Below the pieces are notes generated by a model, which was not told the origin of the DNA, searched no databases, and worked only from the letters and a program-made list of their open reading frames with translations. Made by a program: the position numbers and the translations under genes. From NCBI RefSeq assembly GCF_002091715.1, contig NZ_BDAG01000001.1, positions 62,001 to 126,000 of the forward strand: DNA of 64,000 bases, given 5' to 3'. This stretch comes from Pseudomonas migulae NBRC 103157 (GTDB lineage Bacteria; Pseudomonadota; Gammaproteobacteria; Pseudomonadales; Pseudomonadaceae). Positions 38,073-47,331 of this stretch are shown one piece after another. Within the stretch, counting starts at the first letter, position 1; each line of letters begins with the position of its first letter.

Positions 38073-38073
38073 A
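38065..38073 (+). promoter_or_regulatory. DnaA box overlapping the lpxL-like start codon
   Basis: TTATCCACA contains the complement of the GTG start (38070-38072). Bound DnaA would cover the translation start region of the DNA. Confidence 0.55.
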
Positions 38074-38112
38074 GGTCACTCCTGATCTTGTGCTGTGCGC
38101 GAGGCGGCTATT

Positions 38113-38670
38113 CTAACCGCCGATCGACAAGGTCGCGTAGCGGTCGCAATCCCGGGTGTGGTCCATGACCATCCCCGAGGCCTGCATCAACGCGTAGCAA
38201 ATGGTCGGGCCGACGAAGGTGAAGCCGGCTTTTTTCAGGCCTTTGCTCATCTCCACAGCGACCGGCGTGACCGCCGGCACTTCGGTGCGATCCTTGAAAT
38301 GATTGATAACCGGTTGGCCACCCACGAAGGACCAGAGAAACGCCACCGGGTCCTCCAGCGCCAGCCAAGCCTGGGCATTGCGCCTGGCCGCATTGAGTTT
38401 GAGGCGATTGCGAATGATGCCGGGATCAAGCATCAATTCATCGATTTCAGCGTCGCTCATCTGCGCCACGCGCTGTACGTCGAAGCCGAACAACACCTCG
38501 CGATATCGCTCACGTTTACGCAACACGGTGATCCAGGAGAGGCCGGCCTGGAACCCTTCGAGCAAAAGCAACTCGAACAATCCCTGCGCATCGCGTAGCG
38601 GCGTGCCCCACTCCTGGTCGTGATAAGCCATGTACAACGGATCTTCGGAACACCAAAAGCAGCGTGGCAT
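38113..38670 (-). CDS. tag: DNA-3-methyladenine glycosylase I
   Basis: The 185-residue protein starts at [22 protein letters not shown]. It has the zinc-binding N-terminal Cys pair (CFWC) and C-terminal His/Cys (DHTRDCDRY), the helix-hairpin-helix region [18 protein letters not shown], and the W/E pocket residues of Tag. It excises 3-methyladenine from alkylated DNA. It is divergent from glyQ with an 81-bp gap that holds the glyQ promoter. Confidence 0.95.
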   Translation of the reverse strand: MPRCFWCSEDPLYMAYHDQEWGTPLRDAQGLFELLLLEGFQAGLSWITVLRKRERYREVLFGFDVQRVAQMSDAEIDELMLDPGIIRNRLKLNAARRNAQAWLALEDPVAFLWSFVGGQPVINHFKDRTEVPAVTPVAVEMSKGLKKAGFTFVGPTICYALMQASGMVMDHTRDCDRYATLSIGG

Positions 38671-38751
38671 AAGGCTCCAGGGGGCGTGCGCAGCAACGAA
38701 TCGGGTATACTCCCGCTCTTTAAATCGCAGCCCAAGAAACAGGTGAATTTC

Positions 38752-39705
38752 GTGAGCCAGCCTACGCCAGCCGTGCGTACCTTCCAAGACTTGATCCTCG
38801 CCCTCCAGCAATACTGGGCCGAGCAAGGTTGCGTGGTACTTCAGCCCTACGATATGGAAGTAGGCGCCGGGACTTTCCACACTGCCACGTTTCTGCGCGC
38901 CATCGGCCCGGAAACCTGGAACGCCGCTTATGTGCAGCCCAGTCGTCGCCCGACTGATGGCCGCTACGGCGAAAACCCGAACCGTCTGCAGCATTACTAC
39001 CAGTTCCAGGTAGTCCTGAAGCCGAACCCGGACAATTTCCAGGAACTGTACCTGGGCTCCCTCAAGCATGTCGGCCTGGACCCGCTTGTCCACGACATTC
39101 GCTTCGTCGAAGACAACTGGGAATCGCCGACACTGGGCGCCTGGGGCCTGGGCTGGGAAGTCTGGCTCAACGGCATGGAAGTGACCCAGTTCACTTACTT
39201 CCAGCAAGCGGGCGGCATCGAATGCTACCCGGTGACCGGCGAGATCACTTATGGTCTCGAGCGTCTGGCCATGTACCTGCAGGGCGTGGACTCGGTCTAC
39301 GACCTGGTCTGGGCTGACGGTCCGTTCGGCAAAGTGACCTACGGTGACGTGTTCCACCAGAACGAAGTGGAGCAGTCGACCTACAACTTCGAACACGCGA
39401 ATGTCGAGAAGCTGTTCGAACTGTTCGATTTCTATGAAAGCGAAGCCAAGCGCCTGATCGAACTCGACCAGCCGCTGCCGTTGCCGAGCTACGAAATGGT
39501 GTTGAAGGCTTCCCACACCTTCAACCTGCTGGATGCGCGCCGGGCGATCTCGGTAACTGCGCGTCAGCAATACATCCTGCGTGTGCGCACCCTGGCGCGT
39601 TCCGTTGCGCAAGCCTATCTGCTGGCTCGCGCCAAGCTGGGCTTCCCGATGGCGACCCCGGACCTGCGCGATGAAGTACTAGCCAAGCTGGAGGCTGCAC
39701 AATGA
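38752..39705 (+). CDS. glyQ: Glycyl-tRNA synthetase alpha subunit
   Basis: The 317-residue protein starts at a GTG ([21 protein letters not shown]) with AGGTG 8 bases upstream; the longer ATG frame runs back through tag. Class II motifs are present ([43 protein letters not shown]). It forms the alpha2beta2 enzyme with GlyS. A TATACT box at 38706-38711 may be its -10. The stop overlaps the glyS start (ATGA). Confidence 0.96.
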   Translation: MSQPTPAVRTFQDLILALQQYWAEQGCVVLQPYDMEVGAGTFHTATFLRAIGPETWNAAYVQPSRRPTDGRYGENPNRLQHYYQFQVVLKPNPDNFQELYLGSLKHVGLDPLVHDIRFVEDNWESPTLGAWGLGWEVWLNGMEVTQFTYFQQAGGIECYPVTGEITYGLERLAMYLQGVDSVYDLVWADGPFGKVTYGDVFHQNEVEQSTYNFEHANVEKLFELFDFYESEAKRLIELDQPLPLPSYEMVLKASHTFNLLDARRAISVTARQQYILRVRTLARSVAQAYLLARAKLGFPMATPDLRDEVLAKLEAAQ

Positions 39706-41756
39706 GTGCTCAAGATTTTCTGGTTGAACTGGGCACCGAAGAACTGCCACCCAAAGCCCTGAACACCCTGGCCGAGGCCTTCCTGGCCGGTATCGACAAG
39801 GGTCTGCAAGCCGCTGGCCTGAACTACGAGACCAAAACCGTCTACGCCGCGCCACGTCGTCTGGCGGTGCTGATCACCTCGCTGTCCACCCAACAGCCGG
39901 ATCGCAGCATCAACCTCGATGGCCCGCCACGTCAGGCTGCGTTCGATGCCGAAGGCAATCCGACGCAAGCGGCATTGGGTTTCGCCAAGAAGTGCGGAGT
40001 AGAGCTGAGCGAAATCGATCAGAGCGGTCCGAAACTGCGTTACAGCCAAAGCATCGCCGGCAAGCCGACCGCGAGCCTTCTGCCGACCATCGTCGAAGAC
40101 TCCCTGAATGACCTGCCGATCCCGAAGCGCATGCGCTGGGGCGCTCGCAAGGAAGAATTCGTTCGTCCGACCCAATGGCTGGTGATGTTGCTCGGTGACC
40201 AGGTCATCGAATGCACGATCCTCGCCCAGAAGGCCGGTCGCGATTCCCGTGGTCACCGCTTCCATCACCCGGAAAGCGTGCGCATCACCTCGCCGGCCAA
40301 CTACCTGGCCGACCTGCGTGCCGCTTATGTGCTGGCCGATGCCAACGAACGTCGCGCGATCATCAGCAAGCGCACCGATGAGCTGGCGACGATGCAGGAA
40401 GGTACGGCAATCGTTCCGCCAGCCCTGCTCGATGAAGTGACCGCGCTGGTTGAATGGCCGGTGCCGCTGGTGTGCTCGTTCGAAGAACGTTTCCTCGACG
40501 TGCCGCAAGAAGCGCTGATCACTACCATGCAGGACAACCAGAAGTATTTCTGCCTGCTGGATGCCGACGGCAAGTTGCTGCCACGTTTTATTACCGTGGC
40601 CAACATCGAAAGCAAAGACCCGCAGCAGATCATCGCCGGTAACGAGAAAGTGGTTCGCCCACGCCTCACCGACGCCGAGTTCTTCTTCAAGCAAGACAAG
40701 AAGCAGAAACTCGAAGACTTCAACCTGCGTCTGCAGAACGTGGTGTTCCAGGAAAAACTCGGCAGCGTCTACGACAAGGCCGAGCGCGTTTCCAGACTCG
40801 CTGCATTCATCGCTCAGCGCATTGGCGGCAACGCAGCCTGGGCTTCCCGTGCCGGCCTGCTGTCCAAGTGCGACCTGGCGACCGAGATGGTCGGTGAGTT
40901 CCCGGAGATGCAAGGCGTCGCCGGTTACTACTACGCCCTCAATGATGGCGAGCCGGAAGAAGTCGCTCTGGCGCTGAACGAGCAATACATGCCGCGCGGT
41001 GCCGGTGCTGAACTGCCGACCACCCTGACCGGTGCAGCAGTGGCCATCGCCGACAAGCTCGACACTCTGGTGGGTATCTTCGGTATCGGCATGCTGCCGA
41101 CCGGTAGCAAAGACCCGTATGCCCTGCGTCGTGCTGCACTCGGCGTGTTGCGTATCCTGATCGACAAGAAGCTCGATCTCGACTTGAACGATGCCGTGGC
41201 GTTCGCTGTGAATGCATTCGGTGCCAAGGTCAAGGCTGCTGGCCTGGCCGACTCGGTACTCGAATTCGTATTCGACCGTCTGCGTGCTCGTTACGAAGAC
41301 GAAGGCGTCGATGTCGGGACTTATCTGTCGGTACGGGCACTGAAGCCGGGCTCTGCGCTGGACTTCGATCAGCGTGTACAAGCGGTAGAAGCTTTCCGCA
41401 AATTGCCGGAAGCCGCCGCCCTCGCCGCGGTGAACAAGCGCGTTTCGAACTTGTTGAGCAAGGTTGAAGGCTCTGTTCCATCGGTCGTTGAAGCCAAGTA
41501 TTTCGACAACGCCAATGAGTTCTCCCTGTATTCGGCGATTCAGCAGGCGGACCAGGCTGTTCAGCCAATGGCCGCTGCGCGTCAGTACAGCGAATCTCTG
41601 GCGCGCCTGGCGGCCTTGCGCGAGCCGGTGGATGCGTTCTTCGAAGCCGTGATGGTCAACGCTGAAGATGCCAAGGTCCGCGCCAACCGGTATGCGCTGC
41701 TGGCACGTCTTCGCGGGCTGTTCCTCGGCGTTGCCGACATTTCGCTGCTGGGTTGA
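39702..41756 (+). CDS. glyS: Glycyl-tRNA synthetase beta subunit
   Basis: The 684-residue protein begins [20 protein letters not shown], with later family motifs [45 protein letters not shown] and [20 protein letters not shown], and a C-terminal anticodon-binding-like domain. It supplies tRNA binding to the alpha2beta2 synthetase. The operon continues into gmhB with a 10-bp gap. Confidence 0.97.
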   Translation: MSAQDFLVELGTEELPPKALNTLAEAFLAGIDKGLQAAGLNYETKTVYAAPRRLAVLITSLSTQQPDRSINLDGPPRQAAFDAEGNPTQAALGFAKKCGVELSEIDQSGPKLRYSQSIAGKPTASLLPTIVEDSLNDLPIPKRMRWGARKEEFVRPTQWLVMLLGDQVIECTILAQKAGRDSRGHRFHHPESVRITSPANYLADLRAAYVLADANERRAIISKRTDELATMQEGTAIVPPALLDEVTALVEWPVPLVCSFEERFLDVPQEALITTMQDNQKYFCLLDADGKLLPRFITVANIESKDPQQIIAGNEKVVRPRLTDAEFFFKQDKKQKLEDFNLRLQNVVFQEKLGSVYDKAERVSRLAAFIAQRIGGNAAWASRAGLLSKCDLATEMVGEFPEMQGVAGYYYALNDGEPEEVALALNEQYMPRGAGAELPTTLTGAAVAIADKLDTLVGIFGIGMLPTGSKDPYALRRAALGVLRILIDKKLDLDLNDAVAFAVNAFGAKVKAAGLADSVLEFVFDRLRARYEDEGVDVGTYLSVRALKPGSALDFDQRVQAVEAFRKLPEAAALAAVNKRVSNLLSKVEGSVPSVVEAKYFDNANEFSLYSAIQQADQAVQPMAAARQYSESLARLAALREPVDAFFEAVMVNAEDAKVRANRYALLARLRGLFLGVADISLLG

Positions 41757-41766
41757 GGGGCTGCTG

Positions 41767-42300
41767 TTGAAACTGCTGATTCTCGATCGGGACGGGGTGA
41801 TCAACTATGACTCCGACGCTTACATAAAGTCGGTGGAGGAGTGGATTCCACTTCCCGGTTCGATCGAGGCCATCGCGCAGTTGAACAAGGCCGGCTGGAC
41901 GGTAGCGGTCGCGACCAACCAGTCCGGCATCGCTCGCGGCTATTACGACATCGCCACCCTCGATGCCATGCACGAACGCTTGCGTTCGTTGGTGGCGGAG
42001 CAGGGCGGTGAGGTCGGCCTGATCGTCTATTGCCCGCACGGGCCGGACGAAGGCTGCGATTGCCGCAAGCCAAAACCCGGGATGTTGAAAACCATCGCCG
42101 CGCATTACAACGTGTCGCTGACCAATCTATGGTTCGTTGGCGACAGCCTCGGTGACCTGGAAGCCGCCAAAGCCGTCGATTCTCAGCCAGTTTTGGTAAA
42201 GACCGGGAAAGGCGAAAAGACTTTGGGCAGGACCCTGCCGGTAGGCACCTTGATTTTTGACGATCTCGCGGCGATTGCCGCAGAACTTATCCACAATTAG
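41767..42300 (+). CDS. gmhB: D-glycero-beta-D-manno-heptose-1,7-bisphosphate 7-phosphatase
   Basis: The 177-residue protein starts at a TTG (MKLLILDRDGVINYD) with GAGGGG 7 bases upstream. It is a HAD phosphatase: DRDGVIN nucleophile motif, ATNQSG, the zinc loop CPHGPDEGCDCRKPKPGM, and FVGDSLGDLEAA. It makes the heptose precursor of the LPS core. Third gene after glyQS. A DnaA box covers its last codons (42287-42295). Confidence 0.94.
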   Translation: MKLLILDRDGVINYDSDAYIKSVEEWIPLPGSIEAIAQLNKAGWTVAVATNQSGIARGYYDIATLDAMHERLRSLVAEQGGEVGLIVYCPHGPDEGCDCRKPKPGMLKTIAAHYNVSLTNLWFVGDSLGDLEAAKAVDSQPVLVKTGKGEKTLGRTLPVGTLIFDDLAAIAAELIHN

Positions 42301-42382
42301 AGTGCTTCGATTGATCCGATTTAAGGACTGATCGGAAGTGCGCTTTATATAGACGGGCAGAGCCCGCACGGTAAACGTCGCC

Positions 42383-43162
42383 ATGTCGATACTGCAGGCC
42401 ATCAGAACCTTCCTCTTTTACCTGCTGCTGGGCACCAGCTCCTTGCTCTGGTGCAGCCTGAGCTTTTTTATCGCGCCCTTTTTGCCGTTCAAGGCGCGCT
42501 ATCGTTTCATCAACGTGTACTGGTGCCGCTGCGCCCTGTGGCTGAGCAAAGTCTTTCTGGGCATCAGCTACGAAGTGAAGGGCGCCGAGAACGTGCCTGA
42601 CCAGCCCTGCGTGATTCAGTCCAATCACCAGAGCACCTGGGAGACGTTCTTCCTCTCGGCCTACTTTGAGCCGCTGAGCCAGGTACTGAAACGCTCTTTG
42701 CTGTTTGTGCCGTTCTTCGGTTGGGCCATGGCCATGTTGCGACCGATCGCTATCGACCGCGATAACCCGAAAGCCGCGCTTAAACATGTGGCCAAGAAGG
42801 GTGATGAACTGTTGAAGGATGGTGTCTGGGTGCTGATCTTTCCTGAAGGGACGCGAGTTCCATACGGCACCATTGGCAAGTTCTCCCGGGGTGGTACGGC
42901 GTTAGCGGTCAACGCCGCGCTTCCGGTGTTGCCGATTGCGCACAATGCCGGCAAGTTCTGGCCGAAAACCGGCTGGGCGAAGAAGCAGGGCGTCATTACA
43001 GTGATCATCGGCGAGCCAATGTACGCCGTTGGTAGCGGGCCGCGAGCCATTGCCGATCTGAATGATCGGGTTCAGGCCTGGAACGAGCAGATGCAACGGG
43101 ACATGGGCTCGCTTCCTCCTGCTTCGCAAGCGCCCGCCGCGAACGATCAGATGGCTGTCTGA
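42383..43162 (+). CDS. plsC: 1-acyl-sn-glycerol-3-phosphate acyltransferase
   Basis: The 259-residue protein has an N-terminal membrane segment (TFLFYLLLGTSSLLWCSLSFFI), the catalytic motif NHQSTWE (HX4E here, where HX4D is common in PlsC), and the phosphate-binding FPEGTR. It makes phosphatidic acid at the inner membrane. In Pseudomonas this gene normally faces gyrB; here it is followed by a DnaA box, a strong terminator and accessory genes. Confidence 0.92.
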   Translation: MSILQAIRTFLFYLLLGTSSLLWCSLSFFIAPFLPFKARYRFINVYWCRCALWLSKVFLGISYEVKGAENVPDQPCVIQSNHQSTWETFFLSAYFEPLSQVLKRSLLFVPFFGWAMAMLRPIAIDRDNPKAALKHVAKKGDELLKDGVWVLIFPEGTRVPYGTIGKFSRGGTALAVNAALPVLPIAHNAGKFWPKTGWAKKQGVITVIIGEPMYAVGSGPRAIADLNDRVQAWNEQMQRDMGSLPPASQAPAANDQMAV

Positions 43163-43167
43163 GATTC

Positions 43168-43176
43168 TGTGGATAA
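43168..43176 (-). promoter_or_regulatory. DnaA box just after plsC
   Basis: TGTGGATAA starts 6 bp after the plsC stop. It is the last of the 14 perfect boxes; none is seen to the right of it. Confidence 0.55.
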
Positions 43177-43292
43177 CCTGTGTACCGTTTCGCTGAAAAG
43201 CGGTGCTATTTGCACGTAAGCTTATGATTTACATATATATTTCTTAAGCTCATAAAATACCGAAAAAGGTGCATAAGTTTTTTTCGGGCGTA

Positions 43293-43322
43293 AAAAAACC
43301 GGCTGATATAGCCGGTTTTTTT
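43293..43322. terminator. Bidirectional intrinsic terminator plsC / hcp
   Basis: AAAAAACCGGC-tgatata-GCCGGTTTTTT is a perfect stem with A and T runs, placed between the convergent plsC and hcp genes. Confidence 0.92.
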
Positions 43323-43347
43323 ATGCCTGCGATTTGGGCAGCGAGGC

Positions 43348-43866
43348 TTAGCTGATAATCGGCGCGCGCCAGTCATCAGAACCGGAAGTACCACAGGCTT
43401 CGTGAGTCCAGGTGATTTTTCGGTAGGTGAAATACACGTCTTCGAGATGCGTAAAGTGGGCCATGTTGGGATCCTGGCAGCTTGGCATTCTTGTCTGCAC
43501 ATCGACGATCACTGCGTCTTCCAGCTCGATGCTGAAGTAATGTTCTTGTTTTCCCGCCGACGAAGTCCGATACCAAGCGATATGGCAGTTATCCAACACT
43601 TCTCCGCTCGTTAACGCGTTAAAAATCAACGGGGATGATTTATCAAATACCTTTGAGATCATCAACGGCTTATGCACACGCTGGCCGGTTGGCTGACCCG
43701 ATTGGGGATCTCTCGGAATGATAATTTGGTGACTGAAAGCCTGGACCAGGATTTGGTCTTCGTGCCCCTCCTGATAGACGTTACCAACCGACTCCGGAGT
43801 AAATGTCCCGGCAGTAATCATCCCTTGCCGATTTCCATTTATAACTAAATACGCGGGTGTTGGCAT
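43348..43866 (-). CDS. Hcp-family type VI secretion protein (orphan)
   Basis: The 172-residue protein starts at MPTPAYLVINGNRQG. The pattern ESVGNVYQEGHEDQILVQAFSH, GQRVHKPLMISKVFDKSSPLIFNALTSGE and DPNMAHFTHLEDVYFTYRKITWTHE is the Hcp tube protein. Hcp forms hexameric rings stacked into the T6SS inner tube and can carry effectors. No vgrG, effector or other T6SS gene is nearby, so it must work with a cluster elsewhere. Confidence 0.92.
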   Translation of the reverse strand: MPTPAYLVINGNRQGMITAGTFTPESVGNVYQEGHEDQILVQAFSHQIIIPRDPQSGQPTGQRVHKPLMISKVFDKSSPLIFNALTSGEVLDNCHIAWYRTSSAGKQEHYFSIELEDAVIVDVQTRMPSCQDPNMAHFTHLEDVYFTYRKITWTHEACGTSGSDDWRAPIIS

Positions 43867-44395
43867 AACTGCATTCCCTGTTCGATATCCCAAAAATGAT
43901 AGCTCCCGTCAGTCATACACTTGACGAAGAGGCTGTAGGATAAAGAGCGCTCGGGATAGCGTATGTAGGACTTATCTGTGAGGCTCCGAGGTAAAACGCC
44001 TGCGTTCCATACGATTTAGCACCGCCGCTGAAGGGCGAAATAGCGTAATAAAAAAGACCAGCGCAATGCGCTGGCCTTTTTTACTTTTGGCAGAACCGCT
44101 GGTGTAGGGTCTCAAAATACATGACTCAAGCCTACCCGCAAACACGGGGATAAACTCATTTTTTCTTTGACTCACAAAAGTAGAAGTCACAGAAAAGATG
44201 AGAAAAACCTACCCAGCTCACACAATAGATGCCCTTCAATAAGGGCCTCCGGATGTCATCCTATTGTCTGAATGGCGCGAGTCTCTCCGAAAAGCCGCAG
44301 AGTGCGTAATTGCGCTCCACTTGACCACCTCATTGCTTCGGTACCAACGTGAAGCTGGTCGATTAATTCGACTACAACTGTCAGGAGAACGACAG
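43867..44395. other. Region upstream of hcp without a confident gene
   Basis: About 530 bp, moderately AT-rich, with a terminator hairpin (44049-44083) but no reliable coding frame. The hcp promoter should lie just right of 43866. The right end has short phrases that could be the tail of a higB partner of the higA relic, but I cannot support that. Confidence 0.4.
44049..44083. terminator. Intrinsic terminator hairpin
   Basis: AAAAAAGACCAGCGC-aat-GCGCTGGCCTTTTTT, strong in both directions. No intact gene ends next to it, so it may be left from a deleted gene. Confidence 0.8.
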
Positions 44396-44592
44396 ATGAC
44401 TATGCATAATCCTACCCACCCAGGAGAGGGCTGCGCGAAGCCGTGCTACCCAAAATCAAAATGACCGTTATCACCAAAACCTAACAACTTGGTTATTCCA
44501 TGGTGCAACTATCCAACGTGCTGCACTGCCGTGCCGCGATTAGCGCCGACCTCGCCCGGCGCCTAGAACTGGCGGGGCTGGGCAAGGGCTAG
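44396..44592 (+). pseudogene. Broken higA-like antitoxin gene
   Basis: ATG at 44396 behind a CAGGAG site opens MTMHNPTHPGE, the usual HigA start. The next bases GG have lost one position and the frame shifts; LREAVLPKIKMTV then follows in another frame. After a stop, a third piece reads LSNVLH, RAAISADLARRLELAGLG, the end of the HigA helix-turn-helix. The gene is interrupted by shifts and truncated by the IS66 remnant that begins at its last codon. Confidence 0.65.
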
Positions 44593-44753
44593 GCAGCGGC
44601 AAACGGGCGGCGGCGATCATGAGCTTCATCCTGTCAGCGCGGCTCAACAGGCATGATCCGTATGCTTATTTGAAGGACGTCCTAACGCGCCTTCTGACGC
44701 AGCGGGCGAGTGAAATCGATCAGTTGCTGCCGGATAGGTGGCAGCCGGTTTAA
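44592..44753 (+). mobile_element. 3' remnant of an IS66-family transposase gene
   Basis: The frame GSGKRAAAIMSFILSARL...DPYAYLKDVLTRL...EIDQLLPDRWQPV to TAA at 44751-44753 matches the C-terminal end of IS66 TnpC transposases. The right-end-like TCACGCAAGGCGTG follows. Only about 53 codons remain, joined directly to the higA relic. Confidence 0.65.
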
Positions 44754-44870
44754 TCACGCAAGGCGTGATGCCCGGACGCATATCTCTCAACAGAATTACT
44801 CTCATCTTAACTACTCATGCGTAGAGATCAAAAAACACCTAATGACTGAGATATGGTGCGGCGAGACAGT

Positions 44871-45674
44871 TTATTTTTTTTTCTTAATTAGTTTACTTAT
44901 ATAGTACTTGAGGCTTAAACGATCTTTGGGTCTTGGCTTATAGTGCGTTTTGTTTCTTTGTGCAGGATCGATGACCATCGTTCCTGCGGTGTAGTAATAA
45001 AGCGCTACGGATCTGCGCGTGATGTGCTCTGGAGTTGTTAAAGGTGCCGGGTGCCCGTGATTACTGTCTTTGTCTGTATTGAAGATGACACAGCGATTGT
45101 ATATGGGCAAAACCTTTTTAAGGCAGGTCTTCATATTGACATCCCAAAGCTCCAGGTTGCCACCGTATTCCTCTTGCCAGCTTTCATTCAGATAAATTAT
45201 GACATTCAGCCTACGTTCAACATTAAGCTTTTTGTTGAGCCTGAAGTCAGAGTGCACCCCAAGGAAACCACCACTCTTCGTCTCATGCAGCCCACCTCCG
45301 CTAAAGTAGGGATCAGGTATCAAGCCGTCAATGCCTGTTAGCTTTTCAAGAAATAGCAACATGGGTGCCGAATTAAACGCGTTAAAAATAGTCTTCAAAT
45401 GAGCGTCGCATTCGTTGGGGCTAATTTGACGTTTTCGTTGACCTTTGTAGCCGCGCTCGTAGAGCATTTCGTTATTGGTTGGTTCGACTGGGAAATTTGA
45501 GCAGATACTCGCAATCAAGTCTTCTTGTAAAAAATTGTCGATAACAATGTGTGGAAATGGCGTAGCCTGAATATATTGATTGGCCAATGAGTGACCAATA
45601 GCGCTGGCTGCGTTCTGGTCGAAATCGAGTTCCGGGGAGAGGGTCATCGGAAGTGTTTGAATAATGGGTTCCAT
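44871..45674 (-). CDS. 2OG-Fe(II) oxygenase family protein
   Basis: The 267-residue protein shows a double-stranded beta-helix oxygenase pattern: iron ligands in VHSDFRLN (HxD, about 141-143) and the distal His in NHGHPAP (about 207-210), with the 2-oxoglutarate Arg in ITRRSVALYYYT. It hydroxylates an unknown substrate. The sequence is AT-rich, ends with a Lys run and contrasts with the core genes, indicating transfer. It is paired with a glycosyltransferase gene, so a surface-sugar or peptide target is plausible. Confidence 0.85.
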   Translation of the reverse strand: MEPIIQTLPMTLSPELDFDQNAASAIGHSLANQYIQATPFPHIVIDNFLQEDLIASICSNFPVEPTNNEMLYERGYKGQRKRQISPNECDAHLKTIFNAFNSAPMLLFLEKLTGIDGLIPDPYFSGGGLHETKSGGFLGVHSDFRLNKKLNVERRLNVIIYLNESWQEEYGGNLELWDVNMKTCLKKVLPIYNRCVIFNTDKDSNHGHPAPLTTPEHITRRSVALYYYTAGTMVIDPAQRNKTHYKPRPKDRLSLKYYISKLIKKKK

Positions 45675-45749
45675 TACCGCTCCAATAAATCAATATAAAA
45701 CCTGTAGGGTAACAAATCCGAACGAATTGCTGCTGCGTATCTGCGTACC

Positions 45750-46559
45750 TTAGGGTTTGCTGTCACTCTTGGCTAGGCGTTTAAGGATGCTATTGTACAT
45801 TTTGGTTCGTCTGTGCGTCGTTTCATAGCCGCCAGCCGCTGCAACAGTCCCCCCCTGGATGTGATCCAAGTAGCTAAAGATTTTACGCGGCGATATCGTC
45901 TCTACTGCATAGCCAAGCTCGGTCATACGGTCCTGGAGGGTATAACCAGGCACACGATCATCCATCGAAAAATGCAGGCCGTGCTGTTTGATAAGTTTAC
46001 AGTTCCACAGTGTACAAAAACTTTTCAAGTAAACTTCTCTGTAGGGTTTTGGTTCTCTAGAGCGCAAGCCGATAGAAGTTTTCAGTCGTCGGAAATGGTG
46101 TTTGAATAGTCGCGAGCTAAAGCGCCAAAGCGTTCTGGTGGTGCCCCGATTTATTTGTTCTACACAACCTACGGCTGCTACCGTTGGGTTTTTTAAGCAC
46201 CTATTCAACATCATCGGAAAAACATTTTTATCGAAAACAAATGTGTCGGTATGCATCAGGAATAAGTAGTCGGTTTCAACTCGCTGCAAAACCAGGTCTA
46301 GTGCTTTGCCATGGGCGATATGGCCTGCCTCTGGTTCAGAGACAGAACGTTCAATCAAGTTGATCCAATCTAGTGTCCGCAGATAATCGGTGCTTTCATC
46401 GGCGGAATAGTTGTCAACCACCCATATTTTAACGCTGTTGTTGAGCCCATGCTGGCGCAATAAATCTAAACATATCTTGGTGATTTCAGGCGTCTTGTAG
46501 TTGACTATAACTATGCTAAAAGTATTAGAGCTTTCAACCGAAAAATCATTCCTGTTCAT
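45750..46559 (-). CDS. Family 2 glycosyltransferase
   Basis: The 269-residue GT-A protein begins with SIVIVNYKTPEITKICLDLL (about 15-34), has VVDNYSADES, and the DxD-type metal motif HTDTFVF (about 102-108). No membrane segment is seen. It transfers a sugar from a nucleotide donor. The base composition is low in GC, like the oxygenase gene 75 bp downstream in the same direction, and both likely arrived together. Confidence 0.88.
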   Translation of the reverse strand: MNRNDFSVESSNTFSIVIVNYKTPEITKICLDLLRQHGLNNSVKIWVVDNYSADESTDYLRTLDWINLIERSVSEPEAGHIAHGKALDLVLQRVETDYLFLMHTDTFVFDKNVFPMMLNRCLKNPTVAAVGCVEQINRGTTRTLWRFSSRLFKHHFRRLKTSIGLRSREPKPYREVYLKSFCTLWNCKLIKQHGLHFSMDDRVPGYTLQDRMTELGYAVETISPRKIFSYLDHIQGGTVAAAGGYETTHRRTKMYNSILKRLAKSDSKP

Positions 46560-46739
46560 CGTTTAGGCACCCAAACGTTTTGTACTGATTCAGAGATTAT
46601 TGAGCGCGCTCAGCGTTTTCGCTAATTTTATTGTTTCGCAAAATATTGCGTGTCTATAGCCGCCCTGCAGGCTGATTCAATCCGTCGGTAATGCGGAGTT
46701 ACCCGTGTGGAACGCATGCTCAAATGGCAATGTGAGCGG

Positions 46740-47180
46740 CTATCGTCGCCACGCCAGCATCACTACACCGATGGTGATGAGGCTGATGCCTGTCCATTGG
46801 CGAACGTCGAGTCTTTCTCCCAAGAGGGTAACCCCCAAGACGGCGACAAGTACCACACTGAGTTTGTCCACCGGGGCGACCAAGGACGCTTGTCCGAGCT
46901 GCAAAGCTCGGTAGTAACATATCCAGGAAGCTCCTGTGGCCAGACCTGACAAGACCAGGAATAAATAGCTGCGAGCCGATATCGAGCCGAGGGACTGATA
47001 TTGTCCGGTCGCGTATAAGATCATCGCCAGGCTGAGTAACACCACCACGGTGCGTATCAGAGTGGCGAAATCAGAGTTGATGCCGGTTATGCCTATTTTT
47101 CCAAAAATAGCCGTCATTGCAGCGAACACTGCTGACAGCAGAGCCCAGAATGTCCACGTTGAAAAGAACGACGAACCCAT
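46740..47180 (-). CDS. Half-size EamA-family membrane transporter
   Basis: The 146-residue protein has five hydrophobic helices and ends ALQLGQASLVAPVDKLSVVLVAVLGVTLLGERLDVRQWTGISLITIGVVML, the signature of a single EamA (DMT) unit. Full-length relatives have two such units, so it probably works as a dimer. Substrate is unknown. It stands alone between the sugar genes and the two-component system. Confidence 0.85.
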   Translation of the reverse strand: MGSSFFSTWTFWALLSAVFAAMTAIFGKIGITGINSDFATLIRTVVVLLSLAMILYATGQYQSLGSISARSYLFLVLSGLATGASWICYYRALQLGQASLVAPVDKLSVVLVAVLGVTLLGERLDVRQWTGISLITIGVVMLAWRR

Positions 47181-47331
47181 TGAAATAAGCCTGAAGATTG
47201 GAAGGAGTCATAGTGCTGCACGTTACGTCATAAGATTGCTGGTCAGCGCCACTCTACGAGGCACTTTGGTAAAAAAACGTCAAAAAGAAGTAGTCATTTT
47301 TTGGTGGTTGCTTGGCTCGAAATACTGACAA

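Noticed and set aside
39615..41804. Minus-strand open frame of 729 codons over glyS
   Set aside because: Antisense shadow of glyS with no recognisable motif.
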